From positions 1 through 9,125 of the forward strand of contig JBGTHB010000133.1 of the NCBI GenBank assembly GCA_041746415.1: a stretch of DNA of 9,125 nt. The letters are read 5' to 3'. Of this stretch, positions 6,054 to 9,125 are shown one piece after another (the first letter of the stretch is position 1; each line of letters begins with the position of its first letter). This DNA comes from JBGTHB01 sp041746415. GTDB taxonomy: Bacteria > Pseudomonadota > Gammaproteobacteria > Coxiellales > Coxiellaceae. The notes beneath the pieces were generated by a model, which was not told the DNA's origin, ran no database searches, and worked only from the letters and a program-made list of their open reading frames with translations. The position numbers and the translations under genes are program-made.

Positions 6054-8013
6054 GATGTTGCACCACCCAACGATTTAACACCGCAATTAAATCACTGCGC
6101 ATAACTGGTTTTGCCATAACCTCATCCATACCCACCTCAAAACAACGTTTTTTATCTTGAGCAAAAACATGCGCAGTTAACGCAATGATTGGCAAGTGAT
6201 TGTTATTATCTTCAATTTCGCGAATGCACTTCGCCACTTCAAAACCATCCATATCAGGCAAACCAATATCAAGAAAAATTAAATCATAGCCCGTTTGAAA
6301 TTTTTCAATAGCACACTGACCATTATCCACAACATCAACAACACAGCCCAGTTGTTCCAGCAAAGCTACAGCAATTTTTTGATTGATGGCATTATCTTCC
6401 ACCACCAACACCTTGGCATGAAACTGCTGAAAATTATTATTTTTTTTAACATAACTCAGACCTGATTCGGCAGCATGATGCAAAGCCGAACGAAAATCCA
6501 TAGGCAAAGTGCAAATAAAAGTTGAACCACTGCCCACCACGCTGGTTACTTTGATGGTTCCAGACATCTTATCCACCAACTCTTTTACAATAGCCAAGCC
6601 TAATCCAACGCCTTCATGTTTGCGTTTATAAACGGAATCAATTTGCTGAAATTTATCGAAAATATTTTCCAGTTTTGTTTGTGGTATGCCAATACCCGTA
6701 TCAGATACCGTAAACACAAATGCCGCACGAGTCTGAGTGATTAGCTTTGCTTCAACCATTAAGGTAACTGATCCTTCCTCGGTGTATTTAATAGCATTAG
6801 CAATTAAATTAATTAAAATTTGCTGTAAACGTTTTGAGTCACCCGTAACGTGGGATGGCAACTTGGGATCTGTTTTTAAAATAAACCTTAAATTTTTATT
6901 CTCAGCCAACTTGCTCATGTCAGTAGTGACTGTATTTAGCGTAGCAATCAAATCAAACTCTTCAATTGAAAAAGTTAATTTACCCACTTCAAGCTTAGCA
7001 AAATCAAGAATATCATTTAGCAAACACAGTAAACTTTGCCCTGACTTCGTTACCACTTCCAATTGATCTTGTTGCTCTGATGTAAGAGGTGAAGCACTTA
7101 AAATTTGCGTCATGCCCAAAATAGCATTAAGTGGTGTGCGCAGTTCATGACTCATCATGGCTAAAAAATCGGATTTAGCCTGATTGGCATTTTCAGCCTT
7201 TTCTTTGGCAAGACGCAGTTCTTGTTCGCGTAGCACATCTTCGGTAATGTCATCAGCAATACCAGCGAAGCCAAACAAAACGCCATCACTATCACGTATA
7301 GGAAAATTAATATCTTTGATCCAACGAATTTCATTGTTACGCGTTAAAATTCGATAGCGGCTTTCCTGCTGTTGATAGTGTTCGTCTAGCACAAATTTGT
7401 GACGGTCTTCTTCAACAATGCTGTTAATCCAAAGCTCTGGGTTTTTATATAACTCTTGCGGTTCAATCCCCCAAATTTTTGTAATCGCTGAGCTGACATA
7501 AACTTGCTTTTTACCTGATTCGTCTCGTACCCAAAAGACACTTTCTAAGGCTTTTGTAAAAAAATTAGCGAAGTGCCCTAGCTCTGCATGAGGATATGCC
7601 TTTGGTTTTTCCGATATAATGGTAGTCATACCTGCATAGGCAATACATTCTTTATTTTTGAATATAGGCACGCCTTCTTCTTTTAAGTGCTGCGATTTGC
7701 CACTGGCCAAAGTGATATGATATTCAAAATTAAAGCCATTAGTGAATTTTTTTCCCGCCAAGACTTCCATAAATAACTGTCGAATGCGGTCTTTATCATT
7801 TGCGGCAATCCGATCTAGCCATAATTCCACATTGTTATACAACTCGCCGGGAGAAGCGCCAAATATTTCAATGGAGGCATCATTAACATAAATAAATTCT
7901 CGTAAATCTGTGGTGCGTATCCAGTAAACACTTTGTGAGAATTGGCTTAGCTGATAAAAGGCCGCGCCCACCGATTCGAAAATTTTCTTTTCATTTTGGT
8001 TCGCTAAAATCAT
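6046..8013 (-). CDS. Soluble hybrid histidine kinase: PAS-PAS-HisKA-HATPase-receiver
   Basis: A 655-residue two-component sensor without membrane segment or signal peptide, hence probably cytosolic. Domain order: PAS/PAC 1 (about 25-135), PAS/PAC 2 (about 153-262), a short coiled linker (about 258-285), HisKA with SHELRTPLN (288-296, phosphoacceptor His289), the ATPase domain (about 390-505) with N box NLIANAIKYTEEG (402-414), DTGIGIP (438-444), FDKFQQID (452-459) and GVGLGLAIVKEL (468-479), then a receiver (about 533-650) with acidic Glu539/Asp540, phospho-site Asp582 in FLDIGLPDMDG, Thr613 and Lys635. All catalytic residues are present. No HPt domain, output domain or separate response regulator is encoded here, so phosphate must pass to partners elsewhere. 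The ligand is unknown. It separates the amidase gene from mutL, which are adjacent in E. coli. The ATG at 8013 has AAGGA 11 bases upstream, and a TATAAT lies in the gap. Confidence 0.95.
   Translation of the reverse strand: MILANQNEKKIFESVGAAFYQLSQFSQSVYWIRTTDLREFIYVNDASIEIFGASPGELYNNVELWLDRIAANDKDRIRQLFMEVLAGKKFTNGFNFEYHITLASGKSQHLKEEGVPIFKNKECIAYAGMTTIISEKPKAYPHAELGHFANFFTKALESVFWVRDESGKKQVYVSSAITKIWGIEPQELYKNPELWINSIVEEDRHKFVLDEHYQQQESRYRILTRNNEIRWIKDINFPIRDSDGVLFGFAGIADDITEDVLREQELRLAKEKAENANQAKSDFLAMMSHELRTPLNAILGMTQILSASPLTSEQQDQLEVVTKSGQSLLCLLNDILDFAKLEVGKLTFSIEEFDLIATLNTVTTDMSKLAENKNLRFILKTDPKLPSHVTGDSKRLQQILINLIANAIKYTEEGSVTLMVEAKLITQTRAAFVFTVSDTGIGIPQTKLENIFDKFQQIDSVYKRKHEGVGLGLAIVKELVDKMSGTIKVTSVVGSGSTFICTLPMDFRSALHHAAESGLSYVKKNNNFQQFHAKVLVVEDNAINQKIAVALLEQLGCVVDVVDNGQCAIEKFQTGYDLIFLDIGLPDMDGFEVAKCIREIEDNNNHLPIIALTAHVFAQDKKRCFEVGMDEVMAKPVMRSDLIAVLNRWVVQHHE
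6440..6447 (-). other. A8 slippery run in the kinase-receiver linker
   Basis: The coding strand reads GTT AAA AAA AAT AAT AAT at residues about 522-527, between the ATPase and receiver domains. One added A, or a ribosomal -1 slip, gives AAA AAA AAA TAA and immediate termination. One lost A gives a stop about twenty codons later. Both would yield a kinase without its receiver. The run is plainly present; any slippage is inference. Another A8 run occurs in the channel gene (1292-1299), so such runs are not unique here. Confidence 0.4.
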
Positions 8014-8024
8014 CCTAATTTACA

Positions 8025-8029
8025 TCCTT
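8025..8029 (-). promoter_or_regulatory. Probable Shine-Dalgarno of the hybrid kinase
   Basis: AAGGA on the minus strand ends 11 bases before the ATG at 8013, a slightly long spacing. It supports this ATG over later ones, since the first PAS domain begins soon after. Confidence 0.45.
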
Positions 8030-8052
8030 AAATTTGGCATCATTGTAATAAC

Positions 8053-8058
8053 ATTATA
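8053..8058 (-). promoter_or_regulatory. Possible promoter -10 box (TATAAT) before the hybrid kinase
   Basis: The 66-base gap between the amidase stop and the kinase start is AT-rich and holds a perfect TATAAT on the minus strand, which would start transcription near 8045 and give a leader of about 30 bases. No good TTGACA-like -35 exists at 15-19 bases spacing and there is no extended TGn, so this may be chance in AT-rich DNA. If active it would drive kinase-mutL-miaA separately from the amidase. Confidence 0.35.
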
Positions 8059-8079
8059 TTAAATAAACTTTAATCGACC

Positions 8080-9125
8080 CTAAACCTGTGCTGGTATATA
8101 AAGCACTTGCCCTACCTGAAGCGCATTAGTCGTTAATTTATTTTGTTTTTTTAAGCGCGCCAAGCTGACGTTATAACGTTCCGCAATAACCAGTAATGTA
8201 TCGTCACGTTTCACGATATAACGATCCATCTGGTAGCGCTTATTAAATTTTTGATCGCTCAGCCAAGTGCCACGCGGAGGACTATGAACAAAGTAGGAAC
8301 GCACACCCTGCATTAAAGCGGAAGCAATTTTATTTTGATACCAAGCACTATTTAAGCGCCGCTCTTCATACGGATTGGAAATGTAACCTGTCTCCACCAA
8401 CAGGCTGGGAATATCAGGTGATTTAAGCACCACGAACGCTGCTTGCTCAACGCGGCGATGATGTAAACTTGTTAAGCCACCTAAAGAATTAATAATACTT
8501 TGTCCGATCATCAAGCTCATACGAATAGTGGCATTTTGGGATAAGTTAATTAAAACCGATTTTAATATATTATTTTTATCATTAAGCTCAACGCCACCGA
8601 CTAACTCCGACTCATTTTCTTGTTTTGCTAACCAACGCGCCGCTTCACTGGTTGCGCCACGTTTTGATAGTGCATAGACCGAAGCACCATGTGCACTGCG
8701 ATCCTTAAACGCATCCGCATGGATGGCAATAAACATATCTGCTTTATCACGCCGGGCAATAGCCAAACGCTGGCGCAAGGTTAAATAATAATCGTCCGTG
8801 CGTGTTAGTTTGGCTACAAAACCAGGTTGGCGATTAATATCGCGGTATAAGTCTTGCGATATTTTTAACACCACATTTTTTTCATGAATTCCATGTGGAC
8901 CCGTGGCACCCGGATCTTTGCCACCGTGACCTGGATCAATCACAATAATTACGCGTGAGCCTCGTCCCGGCAGAGGCACATTAACGGCTTGCGGCAGTGC
9001 TTGGAAAGCAGTCTTATCGTGCTCATGTGAATATTGCTGCGAATTAAACTGGGTTAAATACACTGGTCGTTTTAAATTTAACTTGGCAGTGTGCGCTGAT
9101 TTAGCAAAACGGATAATCAGCTCAT
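8080..9125 (-). CDS. amiB: N-acetylmuramoyl-L-alanine amidase, AmiB/AmiC type with LysM tail; N-terminus cut by right window edge
   Basis: The frame is open to the right edge. The GTG at 9063 is only an internal candidate, since the preceding 20 codons (ending NLKRPV) look like the end of an AMIN domain. Numbered from that GTG, the zinc amidase (Amidase_3) has IDPGHGGKDPGA (42-53, His46), Glu61, FIAIHAD (111-117, His115) and LLVETGYISNP (221-231, Glu224), which fit the zinc ligands and catalytic Glu. The stretch DKNNILKSVLINLSQNATIRMSL (162-184) corresponds to the inserted regulatory helix of amidases controlled by EnvC/NlpD-type activators. A LysM repeat ends the protein (about 282-325, DRYIVKRDDTL to LYIPAQV). 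The family cleaves the amide between MurNAc and L-Ala in the periplasm to split septal peptidoglycan. The signal peptide and most of AMIN lie outside the window. amiB next to mutL-miaA is standard synteny, which supports the symbol; amiC cannot be excluded. Confidence 0.93.
   Translation of the reverse strand, partial: ELIIRFAKSAHTAKLNLKRPVYLTQFNSQQYSHEHDKTAFQALPQAVNVPLPGRGSRVIIVIDPGHGGKDPGATGPHGIHEKNVVLKISQDLYRDINRQPGFVAKLTRTDDYYLTLRQRLAIARRDKADMFIAIHADAFKDRSAHGASVYALSKRGATSEAARWLAKQENESELVGGVELNDKNNILKSVLINLSQNATIRMSLMIGQSIINSLGGLTSLHHRRVEQAAFVVLKSPDIPSLLVETGYISNPYEERRLNSAWYQNKIASALMQGVRSYFVHSPPRGTWLSDQKFNKRYQMDRYIVKRDDTLLVIAERYNVSLARLKKQNKLTTNALQVGQVLYIPAQV

Noticed and set aside
9061..9063. 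GTG at 9063 as the true start of the amidase
   Set aside because: The frame remains open upstream to the window edge and those codons look like the end of an AMIN domain; a periplasmic amidase also needs a signal peptide, which is absent after this GTG.

Overview
This window is a stretch of chromosomal housekeeping DNA, probably from an AT-rich gammaproteobacterium. All nine recognisable genes are on the minus strand, so transcription runs from the right edge to the left edge. The core order, periplasmic cell-wall amidase then mutL then miaA, is the amiB-mutL-miaA arrangement known from Escherichia coli and many other gammaproteobacteria. A DUF1820 protein, NagZ and a YnaI-like MscS channel fit the same class. 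The AT-richness and the nicking-type MutL point away from the enterics, perhaps towards Legionellales or a relative. That placement is inference; no rRNA or other decisive marker is present.

Layout in the direction of transcription: (1) the C-terminal part of an AmiB/AmiC-type N-acetylmuramoyl-L-alanine amidase with a LysM tail, cut by the right edge; (2) after a 66-base gap with a perfect TATAAT box, a soluble hybrid histidine kinase (PAS-PAS-HisKA-ATPase-receiver); (3) mutL, overlapping the kinase by 8 bases; (4) miaA, overlapping mutL by 1 base; (5) after 32 bases, a DUF924 protein; (6) a DUF1820 protein overlapping it by up to 8 bases; (7) nagZ, overlapping by 4 bases; (8) a YnaI-like mechanosensitive channel whose strong Shine-Dalgarno sits on the nagZ stop codon; (9) after 42 bases, the first 91 codons of a hypoxanthine phosphoribosyltransferase, cut by the left edge.

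The spacing suggests one or two polycistronic units with widespread translational coupling. The functions are mixed: septal peptidoglycan splitting (amidase) and peptidoglycan recycling (NagZ), mismatch repair (MutL), tRNA A37 isopentenylation (MiaA), purine salvage (Hpt), osmotic release (MscS family) and signalling (kinase). There are no RNA genes, insertion sequences, CRISPR arrays or convincing terminators, and no intergenic gap exceeds 66 bases.

I do not see a clearly new biological system. The points most worth a second look are the hybrid kinase between the amidase gene and mutL, an A8 slippery run exactly at the kinase/receiver linker where a -1 shift meets an immediate stop, the absence of hfq after miaA with DUF924-DUF1820-nagZ in its place, and the endonuclease-type MutL C-terminus.
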